DNA from: Bolinopsis microptera
Taxonomy: Eukaryota; Ctenophora; Tentaculata; Lobata; Bolinopsidae
DNA: 64,000 nucleotides
NCBI RefSeq assembly: GCF_026151205.1
Contig: NC_087072.1
Span: 23,391,603-23,455,602 of the forward strand
Reading direction: 5' to 3'
Made by a program: the position numbers and the translations under genes. The notes under the pieces are model-generated. The model was not told where the DNA came from. It did not search any database and was given only the letters and a program-made list of their open reading frames with translations. How positions within the stretch are numbered: position 1 is the stretch's first letter; every line of letters begins with the position of its first letter. Positions 11,401 through 21,471 of this stretch are shown piece after piece.

Positions 11401-14400
11401 GAATATATAATCGAATGACTGATAACTGTATTCCGCACGAAGCATGAAATTGTGCTGTATATGAGTGGTGATTTCGCTCTGAAAATCAGGGACAGTAGCT
11501 CAATAGGTAGAGCAAGGCACGCGATATGTCGAGGTTCTGGGATCATTCCCCAGTTGTTCAGAGTTAATCATCACCTATAGACAGCATGAGAGTAGGCCCT
11601 GCCATGTAATAATAATGGATAAATGTTTCGCAGCTTGGCAATTGATCGGTGTAGTTGGTGTTGTACACACTGCCCTAATAATAATATCACGTTGTACGTG
11701 TAATGTAAATAGTGTGGATATATTATATGCGAATATATAATCTAATAACTGATATAAAATCTTACATTGAGTATGCTGCATGAAACAAGATAAAGACACG
11801 ATGCATACTGCACACGATGCAATGTTTTCATAAACTACACTGGTAACATACTAAAATAAAACTCTACATTTGTTAACATAACTAACGATCTGCTCGGATA
11901 ATAAACACAGGATCCGAGAATAATCTGCGGCATACCGACACTACAGTGACTACATAGTAATTACTCCACAACCTATATTCTGTGTGGAATCCACTTCCTC
12001 CACAATGAACACGTTACACATGTCAATTGTTAAGTCTCACATTTCACGCGGTCCAGTTCTTTTTGTTGTTGATTGTTTGTATCAAGCCGAGTCTGTTTTA
12101 GCTATCTTGAAAGTTCCTTTATCGTTTTTATTTAAATTAAGGTTTGTTAAACTTTTCCTAAGGCCCGAGCCCTTTTCAAGATATGCAAGCGCTTTACTCT
12201 TATTTATTCGAGTACCCACCCTTTACCCAGAAAGTTCGTGCTCATTGAGGGCTAGGAATAGTTGTTTTTCAATACATTATCCAAAATTTATGATATCTTT
12301 ATTATACAATTTCTTTATTATACAAAATCATAATAATTGCATTCAATCTAATATCAGTGATTTCTGCGTTCGAGGATAATGAAATTTGAGGGTCCTGACG
12401 GGAAACCAAAACTTGGTTGTATAGCGTCAAGAATGTACCACCACCCTTTGTTGAATACAGTTGACACTACTGCGGCCGATAGGAAACTGGTAACTATACA
12501 TGTATTGAATGATGAATTACTGGACATAACACTATCTTATCTCAACACAGTTGAGGTCCTGAGACTAGGACTAGTTTGCCGTCGTTGGTACAATCTTTGT
12601 TTGTTAAAGATTTCTCAGAATAAATCATTATCTATAGAACATCTGAGGTTTTTAATGAATAAATCCAAGAAAAATAATTCAGATTGGGGAGAAATTGAAC
12701 TCGATAGTGTTTTGTCAGTTTTGTCTCTCAATTGTGGAAGTCTGACTACTTTGTCATTGGAAAGACACGTTACTGGTTTTAATGCAGAAACCCTATCAGA
12801 ATTGTGCGATGTCACGCCCAACTTGGCAGAATTAGACATGAGCGGGACTTTCTCTAAGTCACTGAATGAACCCATGTTAGCAGTAATAGAAGAAAAGATG
12901 GCTCCAAAGATAAAAAGGATTCGTTTACAAGGAGGTTTTGCGTCAAATAGAGTAATAGAGCGAGTGCTGAGGAATTCTAAGAAATTGGTCAGCATCTCCT
13001 TAAAGAGTTGTAGGAGCAGCTATGCCTATGATGACTTCAATGGATCTTACATACCAGATATTGTTTCCTCAGCTAATCCGTTAACATCAATAGAATTTAG
13101 TTGTAAAAGCCTTGACCCCAGTGTTTTGGACTTCATGTTGAGGACATTTGCTGCTACTTTGGAGTGTTTAAACTTATCATACAATAACCCGGGGGGTCTG
13201 GACAACTTAACAAAGTTTCTGCCCAAATTCAATAATATGAGAACATTTCAATCAAGGAACTATTTCAATCAGAGAACTGTTTCAACTCTATACGGAAACT
13301 TATCTCAAAATATGGTTTCAATTTTGAAGCTTATGCCTAACCTAAAACTGGTTGATTTGACAGGAAACAATCACTTGACACTCAATGGTTTTGATATTGT
13401 TGGCATATTGTCAACCCACTGCATGTTGCTTGAAGAACTGAACTTATCCGACTGTCAAATAACTTCAGATTACTTAAATAACTTAAAACATCTCAGGTTT
13501 CTAAAAGCACTGCGTCTTGATCATACCTATATTACTGAAGCACATACACTTCCAGCGTATGATATGGTTGCAAGCTTCAGGTGTATAGCATCAAGAGTTT
13601 TGCCTTATCTAAAAGAACTGGAGCAACTCACTATGATGGATAAAAATACCACATTTGATGAGGATGACATAGCTTTACTCGTTGCTAATGCAGGACCCAA
13701 CTTTAAGTGTTTGCTTGTAATAGATTCGTCTAATCAGACTGTGAAAGTAAGGAACATTATTGTGAAGAACTATTCAAAATTTTAATTTGCATTATATGAG
13801 GACGGAGTAACTACCGACATGGTTCGGAATCCGGTACTGATTCTGTGTTAGTAATCTGTGTTATTAATGGTACTGATTCTGTGTTAGTAATCTGTGTTAT
13901 AAATGGTACTGATTCTGTGTTAGTAATCTGTGTTTTTAATGGTACTGATTCTGTGTTAGTAATCTGTGTTATTAATGGTACTGATTCTGTGTTAGTAATC
14001 TGTGTTATTAATGGTACTGATTCTGTGTTAGTAATCTGTGTTATTAATGGTACTGATTATGTGTTAGTAATCTGTGTTATTAATGGTACTGATTCTGTTT
14101 TAGTAATCTGTGTTATCAATGGTACAGATTCTGTGTTAGTAATCTGTGTTATTAGAGGGAGGTGCAAGTAGGTTCTCTGGAGATGCAGAGCAGGTGGGGT
14201 GAGTGGAGAGAGCTCGTAATGAAGACGGATTTGAGCTGGCATACACTTTTTAAGTATGGTGACTCACTTATTGGGTTCATGCTAAGTGCTGTGTACGGCA
14301 CCCTCTTAACCCCCTCTATGGTTTCCAAGTGGAGTGAAGATGAGGATGGGAAGTGCAAGTTATGTGAGGAGAGGATGGGCACCATTCAGCACATTTTGGC

Positions 14401-17400
14401 TGGGTGTAAGGTGGCCCTTAGTCAAGGAAGGTATAGATGGCGGCACGACAAGGTTCTGAAGCAGATCTCTGAACAGGTTGTCTTCCATTGTGATCGCCGA
14501 GTGAACACTTATAAGAACAAGGCCGGCGATGGAAAGCAGTTCATTGATTTTGTTCCTGCTGGGAAAAGAAAAGCAGGTACAGACGACCGGAAGGAGAGTC
14601 GTGGTTTTGGGATCCTGAGTGGGTATCGGGATTGGATAGTGCTGTCAGACCTTGAGGGGCAGCTTAAGTTTCCCAGTGAGATTGTGGAAACACGGCTGAG
14701 GCCGGACCTTGTGATATTCTCAAGGTCGGCAAAGACAGTTATTTGGTGGGAGCTAACAGTACCATCTGAAGAGCGGATCGCTGAATCGCACGAGTACAAG
14801 CTCGACCGATACAGCGGTCTGCAGGCTGAGATTCAGGCGAAAGGTTGGTGCTGTTATAATGCCGCAGTCGAAGTTGGAGCTAGGGGAGTGGTTGCGCAGA
14901 GTTTGGAGAGAGCTGCGAGGAGGATTGGTTTTAGGGGAAGAGAGCTGAAGAAGCTGGTACGGGACAGCGGGAAAGAGGCAGCCCACTGTTCCAGATGGAT
15001 TTACTTGTTATCGAGAAAGAGGGAGTGGGAGTTCAGGAAGGTTGGAGCTTGAGAGTTCACTATAACATCTAGAGGTACCATAAACGTTATCTCGTCGCCA
15101 ATTGCGAGCTCTAACGGGTCTCCTCAAGTGACTCTCGGATCAGATGGTGGTTCAAGGGTGGACTGCTGGGGCGCCTGACAGGAAACCGTATTGCGATTAA
15201 AGCCCCGAAACGGTGTCAGGTTGGTAACTGATGATTCTGATCCATGCTCCTGTGAGTTTGCTGTTGTATCTCAACTCGCTAAACTGAGGCATCTCCGCAT
15301 CTTGGGTGAATATGCGTACATCTTCATACTAAACCCAGGTGTGGCATGTGTCAGTGAATACGGGCGAGCGGATGCAATAGCGAAGGTGGTGTGGCAAGGC
15401 CTAAAAGACACAGTCAGATAGTTGTCAGCTCGCTGACTGTAAGGGAGAAGGTATATCCGTATTTCGCTGCTACTGATGCAGTCCTTGATCTGGCAATCAA
15501 GGCTTCTCTGTTTTTCGTCTAACTATGTACCGTTGGGCTTGTGGAACCCGTAGGGGGGACATACATAGGTTGGAATGGTTTTGTGCACCAAGAGGAGTGA
15601 GGGAATGAGGGTTGAAGAGATAGAGAGCTAGAGAGTTGTTAGGGTGGTTAGGATCAGTAGGTGAAGTGTTTGGTTAGAGCGTTCTGTTTTTGCTGTATAG
15701 CATTTTAGTCACTCCGCAGTTTATTAACTGTGTCTCAACTCTACTGATTCTGTGTTAGTAATCTGTGTTATTAATGGTACTGATTCTGTGTTAGTAATCT
15801 GTATTATTAATGGTACTGATTCTGTGTTAGTAATCTGTGTTATTAATGGTACTGATTCTGTGTTAGTAATCTGTGAACTTATTAATGGTACTGATTCTGT
15901 GTTAGTAATCTGTGTTATTAATGGTACTGATTCTGTGTTAGTAATCTGTGTTATTAATCTTGTGTATTTATTCTCTTTTATTCTGAGATAAAGTGTTAAA
16001 ACGCTTGCTTCAGGCTCAAACCCTTCACACAAATTCCACGACCTGTTTTATTTCTGTGAGGTATTCTAATCCACCTTATTTAGGTTCATCGCCAATCTGA
16101 CTGGTTAACAGGTAACTTTTAGCATCATTTCGCGGAACCTGAGTTCTCTCACTTCAAACTTAAGCTCATGTACAATGTACAATGTACAATGTACATTAAC
16201 AACATTCACACGAAACACAAGCGGAACAGGTTTAAAACCTCATGCACGTTAACAAGGACATAATATATTATAGCAGTGTAAGTAACACTGTGAACACATA
16301 CTTTACATATTGTAAAATAACTGAATCTGAAGATTGTTCATATCACAGTTGAGTGTGTCCTATATCCTAGCACCTTGACTAAAATGCCGGTACACAGGGT
16401 GGGCAGTTACTTCTAGCCACCATGTATAGCGTAAACCCGGACCTATCTTGTAAGTTTGCTCCCTCAACAAAACAAAACAATTTTTTCATACCACTTACCT
16501 CGCTATCCGAATCTGCAAAGACAGATTTGAAGAGGTCGACATTATCTCCTATCCTATCCTCCAACTTCCGCTCATCTTCAGCCACTGCTGAGGGCCCTGG
16601 AGCACCACGTGACACACTGTTATTACCACGTGTTGCGTCACGTGACACACTGTTATTACCACGTGTTGCGTCACGTGACACACTGTTATTACCACGTGTT
16701 GCGTCACGTGACACACTGTTATTACCACGTGTTGCGTCACGTGACATGGAGGGGGTGTTGTCGGGGTGCTGGGATACTGAGCGTGCTTCTTCTTCTGGAG
16801 ATTTTACCTGAAATGGAGCGGGTTCTGGGTAGTGCAACAGGCGACTGAACATTGTAAGAAGACCCCAGCTCCGCCATTCGTTATTAAACAACAAATATAC
16901 ATAATGCTCACAATCTGATAATATGAGATAGCAAAATCTGACTATGAACTGTTTTAAAACTATAGATAGGTTCCTATACTGTGGGCTAATACCTGTGATG
17001 TTGAGGCAGCAGAAGTAGTAGTGACTATCCTGCTGAATCTTCTTATTGTACCCACACTTTGTATACTAAAATACAGGTCAGTTAGCACTCAGCTATATTC
17101 AAATTTTAAATTTAATCAGATTATTACATTTAAATGATTTAATTACAATATGATCATTATATCCTACTTTTCTCCACGAAACATTAATTAATTATGCAAA
17201 TTTTAGAAATTTTTTCCATTATAATGCACTAAGAGGCTAGTTATAGTGGATACACTAAATTTGGGGGCCATCCCCCCCCGGCCCCCCCCCCCCCCCCCCC
17301 CCAAATTAAATAAACCGGAAATTAATAATTATGCATGAATTTAATCTCTTATAATATGGATGATTTTCTTATAACCACGAATCAGAAGCATCTATAAACA

Positions 17401-20081
17401 AAACACGTCTCCCCTATTTGTAACTGCAATTGCACACCAGTAAGCAACTTACTCAGGATAAGGGTTCATGACATCAAATCTTCTACAAAGCAAAGAGGCA
17501 GGAATCCACTGGTGAGTCTCCCTGGTCAGCTGTCCGAACATCTTCATCCTCACCGCCTCCTTCCTCTCCTTCTCTGCCTGCTTTTCCAGCTCCTGTCTTT
17601 TATCGTCCTCAACGTTAGTCCCTGCGCTGGCAAACCTGTTCGACATCTCAAAACTCAGCGGTTTGAAGAACTTGGAGGATTTGGTGAACTCCTCGGTCTC
17701 CCGGTCCCGTTCCCAATCTGTCACACCGATTGAGAAGTAGTCGATTGTTTCTCCCTTCAAGAACTTGTTGTAACGCTCCTCCTTTGCAGGTTTACTTTGA
17801 AATGGTCGGAACATAGCGTAGGGCTGTGCTGGTTTCGTATCTTTAATACCTTCATGTTCAGACATCTCCTCAGACTTATCAAAGGGGACAGCAGCAAAGG
17901 CTGGAGAGGGACGGTCGAAGTCGGTGATACCTAACTTAGCAGCTCTTTCCTGAATGTTAGATGCTGGCTGAGTTTTAATACTGCTTGTTGAAGGAACATG
18001 AAAGGGTTTAAACCCTGGCGGTATAGCTGGAGGAGTATAATTCTTCCTCAAGTACTTATCCATCTTGCCCACATTAAAGTTGCCAAGATAATCCTTCTTT
18101 GTAGACTTGAACTTGTGAGTTAGGTGGAAGTTGTCACTTCTACTCTCCTCTTCTTCAATAGTAGTGGAGTAGTTAGATTTGTGGTCCTTGTCGTACACAC
18201 TGTATTGATCCCCATCTTCCAGTGCCCCGATACCGAACGCTTCCCCTGAAAACCCTGCAACTTTTTGGTCTCTACCGGAGGAGCTGGCGGACGTTTCACC
18301 TGATATTCCGATATAGTCGATACCTTTGTTCGTGAGATGGGCAGTGAGCATGTACTGGTTTGAGTCTTTAGGAGCTAGGTACAAACCAATCGTGTACATG
18401 TCCTCTTCCTCTTCTTCCTCTTCTGCGTCTCCTTCTTCCTATAAGTTTCGTGAGTTAATGGAAATGATTTTCTGAGAAAGGCGAATAAGCTGATAATTCC
18501 CCAAATTTAAAAAAGTCCTTTTTATCAAACATTATAACTGAACTTCATCATAGTAATGATTGGAACTATCATACCGATGATCTCAAACAAATCTTATTGT
18601 GGAGAAATTTTGAATAATTCTTGAGTACACAATGGAATGTATCAATATTTAAGAACTATGTGAATACCTTACTATAGCCAGGGGGAGGTTGACAACTGTA
18701 CGCTGCTTTACTAGACTCCTTCTGTTCTACCTGAAGGTTGTATTTTAATAATGTGTTAACGAAATCAAGACAAAAGATTAAACACTTCAACATTAAATTA
18801 ATATAGTAGAACATGTGAATCGAAATAGAGGTGAATTATCGTAATTAAACGTGTTATTAATACTACAAGGTGTTATGTGACAGTACCGACCTGTTTTCTA
18901 GGTCCTACTCCAAAGCCCGGTTTCCAGCCCATAGCTCTCATAAGCTTTACACCCTTACTGTCCCTGTAAATAATTCAAATACACATCACAAGTTAAGAAG
19001 CGGTCAACTTAGATTTTATGTAGTCTAGATCGAGATGTGCCGTAACTTTGCAGTCAAAATAAATCGTATGCAAATGTATCTTCTATGGATATGTGCATTA
19101 TATACATTTGATATCGGTAGATAATTGCCAATTCCAAGTATAGAACAAATCAACACCATATATATGATAACCAGACATTAATACAATATACACCATATTA
19201 TGAAGTACAAAACAAAATGGATTGACACAGAGTCATGAAGTAAATAAGGGCTGAAGTTAGTGAGCTACAATCCCTCATCGTGTATACGAATCTAGGAGGT
19301 TATTCTACTATAAAATGTACGGTGTATGTTAAGAAAAACATCTATAATAAAAGATACCTGTCCACAGTCATAACTGAGAGAATTGAATCTTTTGATTGGC
19401 TCTTTTCTTCATTATACTCACTCGACTTACCGATATTTTTTGGGGCGATGCCGAATGCTGAAATAATTATTTTTATTAGGTCTAAAATATTTTTAAAAAT
19501 GTAATATTATGTTACTCAAAATGTGATGTAATGTAAAGAACACTATTTAGATAAGGTAATAAACTTAAAAACTTCATTCAAAATTGATATTAATTAATAT
19601 AAAAGACTAATCAATATAAATGAGATACCTGATATATCTTCCTCATCCATGTACATATCAGCAGTTCTATTTGATGCCGTTTGACGCTTTTCTTTAGAGG
19701 AGGTGAAAGTCGATGGTGTAAAACCTGCGGGTATAATAACCATCAAATTTTTGGGAGACGTAAAATAATTAAAGATCAAACTAAAGTATTATCTGATTTT
19801 AGTTCAAAAAGCACAAGATCAGAATACAAAACTGATTTAGGTCTCTGAAATTGTAAACCAGAAACCAGGAAAAGTAATTCAACAAAACTAGACATACCCT
19901 CTTTAGATCCGACACTATTATAATAGCCCGCAGAAAAACCCCCAGTGAAGGCTCCATGAAACCTCCTCCTTCCCTGTTCGTCAGTAACCACCTCATCCTG
20001 CACATGCTTTATCTTGCCTTGTGTTGAGATGTTGGTAAATTTACTGCCAAATAATACATAATCATCTTCATCATCAGACAT
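8489..20081 (-). CDS. GPATCH1: GPATCH1 homologue (G-patch splicing factor)
   Basis: Exons: 20081-19898, 19724-19629, 19457-19431, 19373-19358 (16-nt microexon), 18963-18891, 18730-18668, 18438-17453, 17065-16993, 16807-16499, 10101 to about 9175, then 9094-8489. All joints to 10101 keep frame. Landmarks against human GPATCH1: FHGAFTGGFSAGYYNSVGSK, FTPSTFTSSK, DEEDISGFGIAPKNI (FGIAPKAI in human), G-patch MRAMGWKPGFGVGPR (residues ~115-130), AYSCQPPPG, ISGETS..FGIGALED, TDWERDRE, MKMFGQLTRETHQW.PASLL, and DLFKSVFADSDSE. The tail is KKKKSKKEKK-like and then RS-rich. GPATCH1 is a spliceosome-associated nuclear protein thought to work with DHX35. The human segment between the APKAI motif and the G-patch (~35 residues) appears missing. 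The last joint is uncertain: the RS frame 8992-10101 closes at a stop, and the frame ending at 8489 continues only if a short intron (such as 9174-9095) is removed. Linking across the 6.4-kb intron rests on phase and on the DSDSE/ESGDEEE continuity. Confidence 0.82.
10673..11617. repeat. Inverted repeat pair around 850 bp
   Basis: ATGGCAGGGCCTACTCTCAT, continuing GCTGTCTATA at 10690-10720, recurs as its reverse complement at 11575-11605. ATTATTACAT precedes both copies, with a 4-bp insertion in the left one. The inside encodes nothing recognised. It may be the ends of a small non-autonomous element or two copies of one repeat in opposite orientation. Confidence 0.55.
11356..11753. repeat. 60-70-bp direct repeat flanking a tRNA-like unit
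   Basis: ATATCACGTTGTACGTGTAA and the following GTAAATAGTGTGGAT..GAATATATAATC occur at 11356-11425 and again at 11693-11753. The tRNA-like sequence lies between them. Confidence 0.6.
11489..11610 (+). repeat. tRNA-derived SINE head
   Basis: GGGACAGTAGCTCAATAGGT contains a good polymerase III A box (TAGCTCAATAGG). About 35 bases later GAGGTTCTGGGATCATTCC resembles a disturbed B box. It does not fold into a normal cloverleaf, so a SINE or tRNA pseudogene is more likely than a working tRNA. Confidence 0.45.
12379..13785 (+). CDS. F-box/leucine-rich-repeat protein, intronless
   Basis: A single 468-residue frame with no introns. The F-box is at residues ~40-78, with LNDELLDITLSYLNTVEVLR followed by GLVCRRWYNLCL. 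After it comes a run of leucine-rich repeats to about residue 440 (for example LTTLSLERH, LAELDMSG, LECLNLSYNN, LVDLTGNN, LEELNLSDCQI). F-box/LRR proteins serve as substrate receptors of SCF (SKP1-CUL1-F-box) ubiquitin ligases, the LRR arc holding the substrate. I cannot name the orthologue. It lies wholly inside a 6.4-kb intron of the GPATCH1 gene on the opposite strand. Lack of introns in an intron-rich region suggests a retrocopy or simply a compact nested gene. A minisatellite begins 48 bp after the stop, and no AATAAA was seen before it. Confidence 0.85.
   Translation: MKFEGPDGKPKLGCIASRMYHHPLLNTVDTTAADRKLVTIHVLNDELLDITLSYLNTVEVLRLGLVCRRWYNLCLLKISQNKSLSIEHLRFLMNKSKKNNSDWGEIELDSVLSVLSLNCGSLTTLSLERHVTGFNAETLSELCDVTPNLAELDMSGTFSKSLNEPMLAVIEEKMAPKIKRIRLQGGFASNRVIERVLRNSKKLVSISLKSCRSSYAYDDFNGSYIPDIVSSANPLTSIEFSCKSLDPSVLDFMLRTFAATLECLNLSYNNPGGLDNLTKFLPKFNNMRTFQSRNYFNQRTVSTLYGNLSQNMVSILKLMPNLKLVDLTGNNHLTLNGFDIVGILSTHCMLLEELNLSDCQITSDYLNNLKHLRFLKALRLDHTYITEAHTLPAYDMVASFRCIASRVLPYLKELEQLTMMDKNTTFDEDDIALLVANAGPNFKCLLVIDSSNQTVKVRNIIVKNYSKF
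13833..14154. repeat. 36-bp minisatellite, left block (about 9 copies)
   Basis: The unit begins GGTACTGATTCTGTGTTAGT, continues AATCTGTGTTATTAAT, and is 36 bp with very few changes. Because 36 is a multiple of three and no frame has a stop in the main register, it reads as open on both strands (DSVLVICVINGT on plus). I do not regard it as coding. Confidence 0.92.
14155..15740 (+). mobile_element. 3' part of an R2-like (RLE-type) LINE
   Basis: An open frame 14162-15052 (296 codons, first codon GTG, hence open at its 5' side) carries the two hallmarks of restriction-like-endonuclease LINEs. The first is a CCHC knuckle C-x2-C-x8-H-x4-C (C65, C68, H77, C82) followed by GRYRWRHDKVL. The second is an endonuclease domain with RPDLVIFSRS (P181-D182), WWELTVP (E197) and a K..Y pair at 213-217. 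About 690 bp of probable 3' untranslated sequence follow. The reverse transcriptase is absent, so this is a 5'-truncated copy. The same minisatellite lies on both sides, so the insertion split an existing array. No clear poly-A tail or target duplication was seen. Clade (R2, NeSL, HERO, other) is not resolved. Confidence 0.75.
15741..15957. repeat. 36-bp minisatellite, right block (about 6 copies)
   Basis: Same unit as the block at 13833-14154, with one copy carrying a 3-bp insertion (near 15872). It resumes directly after the RLE LINE fragment, in the same orientation. Confidence 0.92.
16606..16745 (-). repeat. In-frame 33-bp coding minisatellite in GPATCH1 exon
   Basis: Four near-identical 33-bp units inside the exon 16499-16807 add four copies of an 11-residue repeat (SRDATRGNNSV) to the protein. 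Each unit carries two CACGTG palindromes. The length is a multiple of three, so copy changes would keep frame. Confidence 0.85.
17271..17302. repeat. Poly-C tract (poly-G on the GPATCH1 sense strand)
   Basis: A run of cytosines broken only by GG near its left part lies in a GPATCH1 intron between exons 17453-18438 and 16993-17065. The pre-mRNA would contain about 20 consecutive guanosines. Length in the assembly may be unreliable. Confidence 0.85.
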
Positions 20082-20312
20082 TCTGAGAAGGGGGGTTTGT
20101 TATTAATGTGAAACGCAGTGATCAATAATTACATAGACAGAAATGATCAAGGAATGAGCAGACTGAAAATTGTAAAAATAATTTTACACTGGAATTATAT
20201 AATATATTTAATATTTTTTAAACCTCAAGTGGTTTTACAATGCTAGACATCTTTGCACAATTTTGTGCGCACTTCTGGCATTAATTTCACGATTTATCTT
20301 TTTCTTGTTTAC

Positions 20313-20995
20313 TTAATAAATAAATAAATAAATAAATTCTAACATTTATTACACGCTTCGACATTAAAATATACCCAACAAAGATGTACATTAAAGTCAT
20401 TCAAGCAAGACTTAGTGTTGAAATAGCAAGATTATGGACTTTTTAAACAGTTCAGATTTTATGAACAAATATTTGTATGAAGTTACCAAAATTATGCACT
20501 TTCATATCAGTTCAGACATTATGGACAAATATTAGAAATATTATCAAAAGCTAGTTGGAAATAAAACGTCTTTAGGGCATTTTTAAAACATTCTACAGAT
20601 GATAATGATCTCACTGAGTAGGGTAGTTCATTCCAAATTTTTGGTCCACAAAACATAAATGCAGCATCTGTTCGTCTGAAATGAGGAGCAGGAGGAACTT
20701 TCAACAAATAAAAGTCATCATCTAGTCTGGAACTTTGTCTTCGTACTTCCCTTAGATTGACGTGTCCTTGTAAGTACTGAGGGGCTATGTTATTAAGACA
20801 CTTGAAGACCAGAAGTGATATTTTGAACTTAATTCTGAACCGAACAGGCAGAAAGTGGAGCTTTTTGAGGTAAGGCATGATAGGTTCACGTATCTTTTTT
20901 CCGTAAAGACCAAAGATAAATCTAGCAGCATTGTTCTGTATCTTTTGTAGCTTATGAAGACCCCATACAAATGCCACAAATCCTTAATCAGTAAT
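20313..20995 (-). mobile_element. 5'-truncated LINE (Jockey/CR1-like), minus strand
   Basis: The frame 20977-20519 reads LHKLQKIQNNAARFIFGL, LKKLHFLPVRFRIKFKISLL, VFKCLNNIAPQYL, and then FCGPKIWNELPYSVR. This is the typical post-RT C-terminal region of CR1/L2/Jockey ORF2. The RT core is missing. An AAAT tetranucleotide repeat at 20313-20340 lies just past its 3' end, as is common for CR1-like tails. It sits between the GPATCH1 start and another LINE on the opposite strand. Confidence 0.8.
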
Positions 20996-21173
20996 CTGAA
21001 TTTCCGGTTATAATACAATTTTCGGTGTCCCTGATTGTATTTACACTCGGTCACTTGTCAAGGCATGTACAGCTACAGGTGATTCGGCGAATTTTCTTTG
21101 AAATAAAATGATGTATTGGTGTAACAATTTGAAAGCTTATTGGTAAAAATGATAAAAGGGCAATAATGAGCAC

Positions 21174-21207
21174 TCAAATCAAATCAAATCAAATCAAATC
21201 AAATCAA
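21174..21207. repeat. AAATC pentanucleotide microsatellite
   Basis: Six or more consecutive CAAAT units. It lies in a 480-bp gap between two LINE copies; nothing else is recognised in 20996-21471. Confidence 0.85.
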
Positions 21208-21471
21208 AACATAATGATACATAAGATCATCACAACTATTCATAAAAATATGTTAATAATTTAAATTATACCCAAACGGCCTAGTTCAGGTTGATAAACT
21301 TTTTCTTTGCTACATATGGATGAAACCACAGATAATCATTATGTTTCCTTTTATTCTCCAAATTGTTATCTCCTTCAATTCTACTTGTCACCTCAACAGA
21401 CACTTTACAATGATGATGACTTTTTCTTTGAAACAATGTTTTAAAAACTCTTCTGTAAACTCTTTTGTCTC

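Larger units (their letters stand above)
10104..12378. other. GPATCH1 intron sequence left of the nested F-box gene
   Basis: No gene is recognised. It holds an inverted repeat pair, a tRNA-like SINE head and a 60-70-bp direct repeat, listed separately. A 131-codon frame at 11984-12379 shows no domain and abuts the F-box gene; I read it as 5' flanking or untranslated sequence. Confidence 0.45.

Noticed and set aside
11984-12379. 131-codon frame just upstream of the F-box gene
   Set aside because: No similarity or domain, composition like the surrounding AT-rich DNA, and it abuts the real start by one base.
13845-14171. 108-codon frame of LVICVINGTDSV repeats, and its mirror at 15724-16032
   Set aside because: A 36-bp minisatellite open on both strands; the frame is broken by a LINE insertion and has no recognisable domain.
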